From Flavobacterium potami (lineage in GTDB: Bacteria > Bacteroidota > Bacteroidia > Flavobacteriales > Flavobacteriaceae), in assembly GCF_020026915.1 (NCBI RefSeq), contig NZ_JAINUY010000005.1, positions 310,001-374,000 on the forward strand: a DNA stretch of 64,000 nt, written 5' to 3'. Below the pieces are notes generated by a model that did not search any database, was not told where the DNA came from, and saw only the letters and a program-made list of their open reading frames with translations. Below are positions 43,092 to 51,466 of this stretch, piece after piece (position 1 is the stretch's first letter; the number at the start of each line of letters is the position of its first letter). Made by a program: the position numbers and the translations under genes.

Positions 43092-43603
43092 TTTTAGATA
43101 AGTACTTTCAAAGACCTATTTTTTGGGACTATTTTCTTTGTTACGTGTTTTGTTCTTTGTCAATTTATCTTGTTTATAAAGAAAAGATTCAACTTCCTAC
43201 TGATAACGATACAATAGCAATTACTTCTGATATTACTAATATTAGTTTAACGCTATCAGGATTTATTCTAACTTTATTAACTGTTCTAATCACTTTTAAA
43301 AGCGGATCAAATATTAAAAAAATTGAATCAGATAGTGATGACACTGTTTTTAATCTTTTTTTTGCTAGTGGTTATTATTTTGAAACAGTTAAGCACTTAA
43401 AAAACTGTATAAAATCGTTGATATTTATAGCTGTAATTGGATTTATGATAAAGCTTTTCTTGCCTTTAGAATACAAATCAAAGGCATTCTTTTTTAATGT
43501 ACCAGGATTATGTATAATTATTTTGACAATATCAAGATGTGTTTTAATCTTAAATAAAGTTTTAGAACTACAGCAACAAGAACACAACAACAACAATTCA
43601 TAG
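43088..43603 (+). CDS. Four-TM membrane protein, second gene of the two-gene module
   Basis: This 171-residue protein has four hydrophobic segments, at about residues 12-30, 48-68 (SLTLSGFILTLLTVLITFKS), 106-126 and 134-155. The first loop is acidic, and a soluble stretch of about 35 residues joins TM2 and TM3. The C-terminal tail is Gln/Asn-rich and short. Translation is coupled to the preceding gene by a 4-bp overlap. Size and topology are like those of small membrane effectors in two-gene defence systems (for example KwaA in Kiwa), but no homology is claimed. Confidence 0.75.
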   Translation: MILDKYFQRPIFWDYFLCYVFCSLSIYLVYKEKIQLPTDNDTIAITSDITNISLTLSGFILTLLTVLITFKSGSNIKKIESDSDDTVFNLFFASGYYFETVKHLKNCIKSLIFIAVIGFMIKLFLPLEYKSKAFFFNVPGLCIIILTISRCVLILNKVLELQQQEHNNNNS

Positions 43604-43801
43604 ATTAAAAAAATCTTTATCAAAGCTTGAAAATAAAAATAAATCCATCTTGACGAAAGAAGACAATTTGTACACATGAAAAAAATTGCGGAAATCAATC
43701 TGGAATCTTTTGTTGGCTTTACTTTTAGTTTCCCCTCTCACCAAAACAAAACAAGGCGAAAAAATCTAGCATTCTCACCTTGCTTAATTCTAAACAAACC
43801 T

Positions 43802-44371
43802 TCAACCAATATCCTTTAAAAAACGCACCAGCTCCATTTCTTTTTTTATCATTTTGAACATCATAAATCCGAAAAACAGTAAAAAACCATAGCCGCTTGC
43901 AATAATGTAAACATAAAATCCATTAGAGAAGTTTTCTTTAAAAACAGGCAGCAAAAGAGTAAAACCTCCAATGTATGTCAGATAAATCAGGGGCGTAAAG
44001 ATGTAATGGATTTTTTTTCTCCATTGGTAAAATCGCTGTGCCAATTTGCTGTATTCAATCAATGAAACATCTGTTTGTAATGCTTTTAGTTTTTCTTTGC
44101 TGACCCATTCTAATCCTATACGAACGGCAAGCATTATAATCATAATACTTAATCCTAAACTAAATAGAGTGTGTTTGTAGGCACTTGCCCAAATGTAATA
44201 AAGCACTAATAGTACCACTGTCAGGCTTAATATTACTCTTGTCCAAAAATGATTTTGTCTTATTTTTTTGGTATGTGCTTCTGCTTTTTTTATAATATCC
44301 GCAGCATCTGGTTTTATGCCAGAATCTGTTTGCTGACTCCAAATGGATTGTAATTCTTCAAATGTTTTCAT
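43802..44371 (-). CDS. Membrane protein, putative anti-sigma factor of the ECF operon
   Basis: This 189-residue protein has a short cytoplasmic N-terminus (MKTFEELQSIWSQQTDSG) and about four hydrophobic segments (about residues 42-62, 68-88, 121-140 and 149-172). It has no zinc-binding HxxxC anti-sigma motif. Its start overlaps the end of the sigma factor gene by 14 bp, the usual position of an anti-sigma factor, and this position is the main reason for the call. Confidence 0.6.
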   Translation of the reverse strand: MKTFEELQSIWSQQTDSGIKPDAADIIKKAEAHTKKIRQNHFWTRVILSLTVVLLVLYYIWASAYKHTLFSLGLSIMIIMLAVRIGLEWVSKEKLKALQTDVSLIEYSKLAQRFYQWRKKIHYIFTPLIYLTYIGGFTLLLPVFKENFSNGFYVYIIASGYGFLLFFGFMMFKMIKKEMELVRFLKDIG

Positions 44372-44852
44372 TTTGCACGCATTGAGTTAAACTTTTTTTA
44401 ATTCGGTGAATTCTAACCCGAAGTGCTTCTTCGGTTATTCCAATTACCTCTGCTATTTCCTGATACTCTGCCCCATCCAGCGTCATTAGGATGATCATTT
44501 TGTTGGTTTCTTCCAATTTTTGGATGCATTGATACATCTGTTGCAGTTGTTCTTCTATTTCATCCGAGTAGGTTTCTGCAACAACCTGAGGCTGATTATC
44601 GGTTCTGATTTCCTTTTTAGAAGAAGATTTTCGCAAATAAAGCAAACAAGTATTGACAGTAATTCTGTAAATCCATGTACTAATACTGGATTCATTCCTG
44701 AAAGTGTCTAATTTCTCCCAGATCTTAATAAAAACTTCCTGCGTTGCATCTGAAGCCAATGCGATATCTCCACAAAAATAACCTTTGCACAAACGAAACA
44801 CTCTGGAATAATGGCTGTTGTATATGTTGTTAAACTGCTCTTCAGTACCCAC
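44358..44852 (-). CDS. RNA polymerase sigma factor, ECF subfamily
   Basis: This 164-residue protein has sigma region 2 (about residues 10-75, ASDATQEVFIKIWEKLDTF and STWIYRITVNTCLLYLRK) and region 4 (about 105-155, ILMTLDGAEYQEIAEVIGI and TEEALRVRIHRIKKSL). It directs RNA polymerase to a small regulon, probably including its own operon. It starts one base before the hydrolase stop codon on the same strand and overlaps the membrane protein gene at its 3' end. Confidence 0.93.
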   Translation of the reverse strand: MGTEEQFNNIYNSHYSRVFRLCKGYFCGDIALASDATQEVFIKIWEKLDTFRNESSISTWIYRITVNTCLLYLRKSSSKKEIRTDNQPQVVAETYSDEIEEQLQQMYQCIQKLEETNKMIILMTLDGAEYQEIAEVIGITEEALRVRIHRIKKSLTQCVQNENI

Positions 44853-44853
44853 T

Positions 44854-45690
44854 TTATTTTATTTCTGATTTTACTTTTTCTATAAACCACTCTGGTTGAT
44901 CGTACATTACAAAATGTGCCGATTTTTCTGCGTAATAAATTTTAGCCGATGGTAAATTCTCATATTGACTTTTATAGGTCTTTTGCACCGTTTCGATATC
45001 TGGATTTGTCGCTGCGAGAATCACTACCGGAATTTTAATTTTTGCAATATCTTTTCGCAAATCTAAGTTAAGCATATCGATGTAACCATAAACATACGTT
45101 TTTCTATCGGCCATTTTCATCCATTCGACAATTGTTTTTTGTTTTTCTTTATTGAAACACATATACGAAACCGACTGAGCATTCATGGCATTAAAAGCAT
45201 TTGTATCCATAGCAAGCATCATTTTGCTTTGCGGATTGTCGTACGGAATAACGTCTCCTTTGTAATTAGGAATCATCAATACAGCACTCGCTGGCAAGGC
45301 ATCAACAAGGATCACTTTTTTAAACAAATCGACTTCTGTAGAAGCCAGCCATAAACTTAAAGTACCGCCTAAACTATGTCCTATCAATGTTGGTTTTTTT
45401 AATTTTTTAGCTTTTACATAAGAAATAATTTCACTTTTTATTGTCGCCAACCAAGGTCCTTCAATTGGAGGTACATTTCCGAATCCTGCGAAGGTAAAAA
45501 TATGGCATTCGTTCGTTTTAGAGATTTCAGCTACGGTTTCGTTCCACACTTCTCCTGTACATCCAAAGCCAGGAAATAATAAAACGGGAGCGCCTTTTCC
45601 TTTCACCTCTACTTTAAAAGAAGTTTGAGAAAAAACAGATTTTGAGATAAGAATTGTAAATACGATAACCAGAATTAATTTTGTTTTCAT
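44854..45690 (-). CDS. Alpha/beta hydrolase, secreted
   Basis: This 278-residue protein has a signal peptide (LVIVFTILISKSVFSQ). An alpha/beta-hydrolase fold follows: PVLLFPGFGCTGEVWNETV with the oxyanion region, the nucleophile elbow PTLIGHSLGGTLSLWLA (Ser in GHSLGG, about residue 106) and the C-terminal His in KSAHFVMYDQPEWF. The Asp is probably in ILAATNPDIETV. The substrate is unknown. It is the first gene of the sigma-factor operon, so it may be a target or a signal-processing part of that regulon. Confidence 0.85.
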   Translation of the reverse strand: MKTKLILVIVFTILISKSVFSQTSFKVEVKGKGAPVLLFPGFGCTGEVWNETVAEISKTNECHIFTFAGFGNVPPIEGPWLATIKSEIISYVKAKKLKKPTLIGHSLGGTLSLWLASTEVDLFKKVILVDALPASAVLMIPNYKGDVIPYDNPQSKMMLAMDTNAFNAMNAQSVSYMCFNKEKQKTIVEWMKMADRKTYVYGYIDMLNLDLRKDIAKIKIPVVILAATNPDIETVQKTYKSQYENLPSAKIYYAEKSAHFVMYDQPEWFIEKVKSEIK

Positions 45691-45995
45691 GATGTTTTTT
45701 ATTTAAAATTTACCTTTTGATACAGCACTGTATTATTTGTTACATCAAAAAACCATTTTTTTTTATAAAAAACTCTTATTGCCTAATTTCATTGGCTTTA
45801 CACGTAATAAAATTTATTCTTTTTCGGATTACATAAGCAGAAAAACTACAGCTATTTTCATTTTTAAGGAATGAAAAATGACAAACTGAGCGTAAAATTA
45901 GATTTAAGTCATTTTCTTTAAAACTGTAAAAAATTCCAGCTAAAGTGAAAAGCAATTCATTTCTTTGTTAGATTTGATTATAAATAAATCTCCAT
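45691..45995. other. Intergenic region between divergent genes
   Basis: This 305-bp gap contains no supported gene or repeat. TAGATTTG at 45969-45976 fits the -7 box for the gene at 45996, without a clear TTG partner. A promoter for the hydrolase/sigma operon must also lie here. Confidence 0.4.
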
Positions 45996-46418
45996 ATGCA
46001 AGTATCAAAACCTAAAATAATTCAATTATCGCTTTTGGCTTTATCGAGCATAATTATTCTAACTAGTTTTATAAACTTCAAAGGCTTTCATGCAAAATTC
46101 TACAATAAAACTGGAGAAAATCTCGATTCTTTGATGATTGCAGGAACATTAATTGGTAATTTAAAAAGTAATGAATCAACAAAAAGCATTGTTTTTAAAG
46201 AATTTGAATTTGACGGTTCAATACCGTATGAAAAAATTAGCGCTAATTCGAATACCAAAAAATTAGACATGCTTCATTGGAGTTGGTGTGGTACGGAAAG
46301 AAATACAAAATCAAGAGGTTCTTATAGCTTTGATATCAAAAAGGCTCTGGATAACAATGGAAATACTTGTTTGTATTTGGTAGAACATAACAAAAAGATA
46401 TTCTGGGAAGAGAAATAA
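45996..46418 (+). CDS. Hypothetical protein with N-terminal membrane anchor
   Basis: This 140-residue protein has one hydrophobic segment near the N-terminus (about residues 10-27, LSLLALSSIIILTSFINF), and the rest is polar. It contains two Cys (in WSWCGTE and NTCLYLV) which could form a disulfide. The C-terminal half looks like a small beta sandwich. No family was recognised. Confidence 0.6.
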   Translation: MQVSKPKIIQLSLLALSSIIILTSFINFKGFHAKFYNKTGENLDSLMIAGTLIGNLKSNESTKSIVFKEFEFDGSIPYEKISANSNTKKLDMLHWSWCGTERNTKSRGSYSFDIKKALDNNGNTCLYLVEHNKKIFWEEK

Positions 46419-46466
46419 ATCTAAAACAAAAAATCCACAGCTAAAGCAGGAGGCAATTCGTCTAGT

Positions 46467-46573
46467 TCTGTCATTCTGAGGAACGAAGAATCACACGCGG
46501 GATTCGACACAAATTGGAAACTTAGCGTTGCGTAGTTTCTAGTGAGATTTCTCCTTCCGTCGAAATGACAAAC
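46467..46573 (+). repeat. 'GTCATTC(T/C)GAGGAACG' repeat, copy 1
   Basis: An element of about 107 bp: left part CTGTCATTCTGAGGAACGAA then AATCACACGCGGGATTCGAC; right part TTCTCCTTCCGTCGAAATGA then CAAAC. The ends are roughly complementary. Copies lie at 47535 and 48531 and a fragment at 54826. Confidence 0.85.
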
Positions 46574-46722
46574 TTTAAGTCTAAAACTAGGATTAGAAAT
46601 AATTCAGAAATTTCTTTAATTCTTTTGTGGTTTAATCTCAAAATATTCTTATTTTTAAAATACCAAAAACCCTAATCTCCCTATTTTATTCATTTTTAAC
46701 ACTCTAAAATCATTTAGAAAAC

Positions 46723-47514
46723 ATGAAAAAATATAGATTATTAGTCCTTCTTATAGGAATCATTGCCATTTTTTATTTCGCAAGAGCGGTTCGAAGCTTT
46801 ACCGTTAAACAGGAAACCCGAACGATACAATCGGAACATTTTGTTGTTTCTTATAGCGGAATTTATAAAAGCGAGGCTGAAAAAGTCAGCAAACATCTGG
46901 AAGACAATTATGCTGCAATTAGAGAAAATCTAAAAGATGGAAAACACGATGTGATAAAGGTTTTTGTTTACGGTTCGCGATACAAATTTAATGAAGCTAC
47001 TGGTTTAGAAGAAAAGACAAAAGGAACGAGCCGTGGCCCAAACGAATTTCATTTTATCTATACCAATTGGTTTAATTCGCTTTTTCCAGACGATCCGCTA
47101 AAAACGGCTTTACACGAATTTACGCATTGTATTCAGCTCAATATATTAATCGACAAAGCCAAAGAAACTATTATTACCCAAGACAGACGCACTTTTGATA
47201 AGGAATTCGACAAAAAGTTTAAAGCAGAATATCAACGCTGGCTATGGGAATCGATCAGTATTTTTGAAGCGAAAGAAGTTAATACGTTGAGCGTAAAATA
47301 TGCCAAAAGCAAAAATCTGACTTTAGAAGAACTCAACAAAAGCAATCAAATCTATAATATTGGCTACACGATTATAGAATACATGACGCAAAAATGGGGA
47401 AAAGATATTCTACCCAGATTAATCGCTTCTTTTGGCAACATCGAAAAAACATTGAACGTATCGAATGAAGAATTTGAGAAAGGTTGGATGGCTTTTTTAG
47501 AGGAGAAGTATTAG
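46723..47514 (+). CDS. Putative zinc metallopeptidase (HExxH), membrane-anchored
   Basis: This 263-residue protein has an N-terminal hydrophobic segment (LLVLLIGIIAIFYFARA), then SEHFVVSYSGIYKSEAEKVS and the zinc motif HEFTH (131-135) in TALHEFTHCIQLN. A possible third ligand Glu lies in RWLWESISIFEAKEV (about 180-194). The arrangement resembles the MA-clan 'peptidase_MA-like' family, in which a helical repeat follows. It is predicted to be exported, possibly anchored. The substrate is unknown. Confidence 0.75.
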   Translation: MKKYRLLVLLIGIIAIFYFARAVRSFTVKQETRTIQSEHFVVSYSGIYKSEAEKVSKHLEDNYAAIRENLKDGKHDVIKVFVYGSRYKFNEATGLEEKTKGTSRGPNEFHFIYTNWFNSLFPDDPLKTALHEFTHCIQLNILIDKAKETIITQDRRTFDKEFDKKFKAEYQRWLWESISIFEAKEVNTLSVKYAKSKNLTLEELNKSNQIYNIGYTIIEYMTQKWGKDILPRLIASFGNIEKTLNVSNEEFEKGWMAFLEEKY

Positions 47515-47534
47515 TTTTCAATTTTAAACATCTA

Positions 47535-47641
47535 GTCTGTCATTCCGAGGAACGAGGAATCACACGCGGGATTCGATACAGATTGGAAATTCACTTTGCG
47601 GAATTTCTAGTGTGATTCTTCGTTTCCTCAGAATGACAAAC
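47535..47641 (+). repeat. 'GTCATTC(T/C)GAGGAACG' repeat, copy 2
   Basis: This copy has the same order and length as copy 1: CTGTCATTCCGAGGAACGAG then AATCACACGCGGGATTCGAT, and TCTAGTGTGATTCTTCGTTT then CTCAGAATGACAAAC. It is followed by a terminator hairpin. Confidence 0.85.
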
Positions 47642-47651
47642 TTTTGCGCAT

Positions 47652-47692
47652 AAAAAAACCTTTGTCAAAGTTTAAAACTTTGACAAAGGTCT
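47652..47692 (-). terminator. Rho-independent terminator of the HAD gene
   Basis: ACCTTTGTCAAAGTTT and AAACTTTGACAAAGGT form a 16-bp hairpin, and on the minus strand it runs into a T run. It lies just after the 3' end of the HAD gene. Confidence 0.8.
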
Positions 47693-47714
47693 CGTATCAA
47701 TTGGAATTTGGATT

Positions 47715-48380
47715 TTATTTATTGGAATTTAATAATAAAATTATTTTATCCACATTCACTTCGCTATAATCATTGATATAAAAATCACACGGTGGCAATT
47801 CTTCTTTTGTATGCGTACTCAAAACACCAACGACTTTCATTCCGGCATTTAATCCTGCTGTAACGCCCGAAAAAGAATCTTCGAAAACTACACAGTCAGA
47901 CGGAGAAACTCCAACTCTTTCTGCCGATTTTAAATATACTTCAGGATTTGGTTTATGAAACGTAACGTCTTCGCTTGACATCATCGAATCCATTTTTTGA
48001 TCGAGTTTCAGGAAATTAGCAATCAAATCTAAATTGGCACGCGGCGCCGATGTTGCAACAGCTGTTTTAAATCCGCGGGATTTTAGTTCTTCTAAAAATT
48101 GCATATAATGCGGAATCGTTTCGACTTTGTCTTTGTAAATCTCACGGAACATTCCTTCTTTTTCATCTTCGAGTTTCGTCAATTCTTCTCCTTGAATCGG
48201 ACGCTTGAAGAAATGCGTCATGATATAACTATTGTGTTTTCCGTACATATGTTCTTCAAATTCTTCATTGGTGTACGGAATTTTATATTTATTGAAAAAC
48301 TTTTCAAAAGCGACTACATGATGCGGATTGGTGTGGCAAATCACGCCGTCCATATCAAAAATTACACATTGCTGGCTCAT
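47715..48380 (-). CDS. HAD family hydrolase, beta-phosphoglucomutase-like
   Basis: This 221-residue protein has HAD motif I VIFDMDGVICH (residues 6-16), motif II TAVATSAPRANL (about 107-118), the motif III Lys in VTFHKPNPEVYL and motif IV VVFEDSFSGVTAGLNAGMK. Asp-Met-Asp-Gly and the helical cap place it in the beta-phosphoglucomutase/phosphatase group. It may be a sugar-phosphate phosphatase or mutase; the choice cannot be made here. The ATG at 48380 gives the usual short N-terminus before motif I. Confidence 0.85.
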   Translation of the reverse strand: MSQQCVIFDMDGVICHTNPHHVVAFEKFFNKYKIPYTNEEFEEHMYGKHNSYIMTHFFKRPIQGEELTKLEDEKEGMFREIYKDKVETIPHYMQFLEELKSRGFKTAVATSAPRANLDLIANFLKLDQKMDSMMSSEDVTFHKPNPEVYLKSAERVGVSPSDCVVFEDSFSGVTAGLNAGMKVVGVLSTHTKEELPPCDFYINDYSEVNVDKIILLLNSNK

Positions 48381-48419
48381 AATTTTATTTTGTTTTTTAA
48401 ACGGGTGCAAGATAAGGCA

Positions 48420-48722
48420 ATAAAGCGGTTATTACGCAGAGATTCGCAAAGGTTTTTCGCGGAGATACGCTGAGTTTTTTAGTCTCGCAAAGTCGCTAAG
48501 CTTTTATTTTAAGACTATACTAACCGCACAGTTTGTCATTTCGACGAAGGAGAAATCACATTAGAAATTCCGCAAAGAGAATCGCCAATCTGCGTCGAAT
48601 CCCGCGTGTGATTTCTCCTTCGTCGAAATGACAAACATGCGATAAAAAACTTTGCGCCTCTGCGACTTTGCGAGACTAAAAGACAAAGATTAGCAAAAAC
48701 TTGAAACATTAAACTTGAAACA
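48420..48722. repeat. Nested repeats upstream of the HAD gene, with copy 3 of the GTCATT family
   Basis: The outer arm TACGCAGAGATTCGCAAAGG (48433 on) and TTTTAGTCTCGCAAAGTCGC (48478 on) pair with TGCGACTTTGCGAGACTAAA (48660-48680). Copy 3 of the 107-bp family (48531-48636), inverted relative to copies 1 and 2, sits in the loop. A CTTGAAAC cluster (48699-48722) follows. The gap has no gene. Confidence 0.8.
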
Positions 48723-48725
48723 AAA

Positions 48726-50309
48726 TTATCCAATCCAAATTTTACTTTTGACCAAAGTCATCGTTTGTCTCAAATGCTGATTGCATGCAATTAGAATAAT
48801 CAAAACTACCAAACCGTAACCTACAATCGTATAAATTTCCATATCGGCCAATAAAGTTGATTGTTTAGAAATTGTACCGAAAAGCTTTTTCATTGCTAGA
48901 ACATTCGCATTATCTGCAGAATATCCTTTAGCAATAAAACTTTGTGTTGTTGAAGCAATTGTATTTTGTGCTTCTGGATTTTCGCCAGTTACGAATTGAC
49001 TTAGTTTCAAGAAGTGTTTTTTGTTTAAGAAAACCATGGCGTTCTGCATGATACAAAAACCAATTGTGCTTCCCCAGAAACGTCCAGAAACCCCAACAAT
49101 TCCAGAAGAAACCGCCATATTTGCCGGAACCGATGATGTGGTAAACAAGATGAGCGGAACAAATAAAAACCCCACACCGATTCCTTGCAAAATATAGGGA
49201 ACAATAATATCGCTCAATGCAATATCTGGCACAAAAAGAAACGTAAACCAGAAATGGAAAATGGCAATGAGCGTAAATCCTATCATGAAAATGATTTTAG
49301 TCGAAACAGATTTCATCAGAAAAAAAGCGGCTAAAATAAGTCCGATTACGTTTCCTAATCCGTTTATGTATTGTACGCCCGCAACGCGTGAAGGATCCCA
49401 ATTCCAAATGGAAAACATCGCCGAATGACAAAGACTCAACGTTGCTCTGCTGATATAGAAAAGGAAAAACAATAAAAATCCGATTCGCAGATTGGCGTAT
49501 TTTATGACTTCAAAATCAAAGCTTGGTCTTTTTACCAAACGTTCTTTAAAGATGAACAGTCCGCCTGTGATGAGCGAAATCATCAGCATTAAAACCATTT
49601 CTGAAGACTGAAACCAATATTTTTTCTCAGCATACACAAAAAAGTAGGCACCGCAAAGAATCGAAATTAAAACCAAAAAATAACTCATCCAGTCGATTTG
49701 ATACAACGGAATCTTCTTTGTAATTCGGTGCCCTCTGAAAGTAACTAAGATTAAAAAGACGTTTAAAACCTGCAGTCCGCCCGAAACATACAACATGTAT
49801 TTCCAGTCGTAATGATCGAGAAACCACACGGCGATATTCATAATAAACGGTGTAGACAACAACAGCGAACCGTAGTAAAATGAAAACCCGATAATTATGG
49901 CATTTTTTGTATTGAATTGCTCAATAAGCAATTGCCTGATCGTGATTACAGGAAGCGCCATCAGAATTCCTTCGGCAACTCTCATTAATAAAAAAACCGA
50001 AAAATTGGTTATATAAGCCGATGTAACAATCGTTATTCCGATAAGGGAATAAACTGCCATCAAATAATTTTTTGCAGGGAAAAAACTCGAAAATCGACCT
50101 TCGATCAAAATGGTTGCCAGCAGAGTTCCGTACGTTACGCACATTGCATACTGCAAATCTTCGGGCTCAATGTCCAGAAAACTCGCCGCATACGTTACGT
50201 TTGACGTGTAAACTCCCAATAAAATCATGGAATGCAGCAAACAAACGAACAAAATAATAATGATCGCCCATTTTGGAACCCATGATTTAAATATACTTTT
50301 ATCTTCCAT
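48726..50309 (-). CDS. MFS transporter, DHA2 (EmrB) type
   Basis: This 527-residue protein has about 14 hydrophobic segments. Loops rich in basic residues on the predicted inner side (KERLVKRPSFDF), a possible motif C region near FLLMRVAEGILMALPV, and a central pair of extra helices fit the DHA2 drug:H+ antiporter family. It starts right after the EmrA-like gene (2 bp upstream on the same strand). The N-terminus was set at the ATG at 50309. With the HlyD and TolC genes it forms a tripartite exporter across both membranes. Confidence 0.88.
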   Translation of the reverse strand: MEDKSIFKSWVPKWAIIIILFVCLLHSMILLGVYTSNVTYAASFLDIEPEDLQYAMCVTYGTLLATILIEGRFSSFFPAKNYLMAVYSLIGITIVTSAYITNFSVFLLMRVAEGILMALPVITIRQLLIEQFNTKNAIIIGFSFYYGSLLLSTPFIMNIAVWFLDHYDWKYMLYVSGGLQVLNVFLILVTFRGHRITKKIPLYQIDWMSYFLVLISILCGAYFFVYAEKKYWFQSSEMVLMLMISLITGGLFIFKERLVKRPSFDFEVIKYANLRIGFLLFFLFYISRATLSLCHSAMFSIWNWDPSRVAGVQYINGLGNVIGLILAAFFLMKSVSTKIIFMIGFTLIAIFHFWFTFLFVPDIALSDIIVPYILQGIGVGFLFVPLILFTTSSVPANMAVSSGIVGVSGRFWGSTIGFCIMQNAMVFLNKKHFLKLSQFVTGENPEAQNTIASTTQSFIAKGYSADNANVLAMKKLFGTISKQSTLLADMEIYTIVGYGLVVLIILIACNQHLRQTMTLVKSKIWIG

Positions 50310-50310
50310 T

Positions 50311-51363
50311 TTATTTGTGCGCAGCAACAACCGTAATGTTCATTCCTGCTCTTAAAAAATCGGTTTGTTTGTCTTGTTCTTTTAACTGAATTCTAACTGG
50401 AATTCTTTGTTCAATTTTCACGAAGTTTCCTGTTGCATTATCTGGAGGAAGCAGCGAAAATCTCGCACCGCTCGCAGGCGATAACGAAGCTATTGTTCCC
50501 ACAAAAGTTTTATCATTTATAGCATCAGCTTTTATTTCAACTTCCTGTCCAACGGTTAAATATTGCAATTGCGTTTCTTTAAAGTTGGCTGTAATCCATT
50601 TTTCTTTACTTACGATAGAAAGCAAAGACTGACCTTCTTTCACCATTTGTCCTGGCTGTAAAGTTCTTTTTCCAACCCAGCCGTCATAAGGCGCTGTGAT
50701 TACCGTGTACGAAAGAAACAATGCTGCATTATCTGCAACAGCTTGTTTCGAAGCAATATTGGTTTGTGTTGTCGGAACATTCGCTTCAGCAACAGAAGTA
50801 CTTAAAGAAGCCGAATGAATTCTGTTTTTCATTTCTGAAAAATGTGCCTGAGCCGATTCATAATCTGCCTTAACTTTTTCTAATTGCTGAGAAGTTGCAG
50901 CTTCTTCGCTTACTAAAGCTTTATATCTTTCGTATTCTAATTTGGTTTTCCAAAGATTCGCTTTAGCCGCTTCCAATTGCGCCTCGTTAATTGCCGTTGC
51001 ACTTGCTGTATTAATTGCATTTTTCTGCGCCACAACATTGTTTTGCTCTGCGTTTTGAACATCGGCCAAAGCCACATTCAATTTCGATTTATATTCTCTG
51101 TTATCAATCACGACCAAAGTATCGCCTTTGTGCACAAATTGGTTTTCGTCAAAACGAACTTCCTGCACATAACCCGTAATTCTCGACATAATTGGCGTAA
51201 CGTATTGTTCTACCTGAGCGTCATTGGTTTCTTCGTGATTTCGGTTGAACACATAAAACCAAATTCCCAAAATAACCCCGCTTACAACCAGCGTACACGC
51301 AATAATTGTTATTAGTATATGAAACGTCTTATTTCTTTTAGTTTCATTTTTTATCTTAACCAT
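50311..51363 (-). CDS. HlyD family secretion protein (EmrA-like periplasmic adaptor)
   Basis: This 350-residue protein has an N-terminal transmembrane helix (about residues 15-35). A biotinyl/lipoyl half (YVQEVRFDENQFVHKGDTLV) and a coiled coil (about 95-195) follow. The second lipoyl half (SYTVITAPYDGWVGKRTLQP) and a C-terminal barrel (VGQEVEIKADAI) complete it. It connects the MFS pump to the TolC channel. The order TolC, EmrA, EmrB is typical of a Bacteroidetes efflux operon. Confidence 0.92.
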   Translation of the reverse strand: MVKIKNETKRNKTFHILITIIACTLVVSGVILGIWFYVFNRNHEETNDAQVEQYVTPIMSRITGYVQEVRFDENQFVHKGDTLVVIDNREYKSKLNVALADVQNAEQNNVVAQKNAINTASATAINEAQLEAAKANLWKTKLEYERYKALVSEEAATSQQLEKVKADYESAQAHFSEMKNRIHSASLSTSVAEANVPTTQTNIASKQAVADNAALFLSYTVITAPYDGWVGKRTLQPGQMVKEGQSLLSIVSKEKWITANFKETQLQYLTVGQEVEIKADAINDKTFVGTIASLSPASGARFSLLPPDNATGNFVKIEQRIPVRIQLKEQDKQTDFLRAGMNITVVAAHK

Positions 51364-51466
51364 AAACTATATATCTTTTTTCTATTCTCTATTTTCTATT
51401 TTCTTATTCCAAATCTTGCTTCTTGCTTCTTTCCTCTAAGGCTTTAGCCTACTCTTTCAACATCAT

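Noticed and set aside
42117-43603. Calling the two-gene module Kiwa
   Set aside because: Only the size and topology are similar; gene order differs and no sequence motif of KwaA/KwaB was recognised.
41845-43800. A possible att site repeating the tRNA-Leu 3' end downstream of the two-gene module
   Set aside because: I searched the downstream sequence for the tRNA 3' end (CCTATTATCCGCACCA) and did not find it, and no integrase gene is present.
43677-43820. A 47-codon frame after the two-gene module (starts MKKIAEINLESFV)
   Set aside because: It runs into the convergent gene, has no recognisable features and no promoter; too weak to call a gene.
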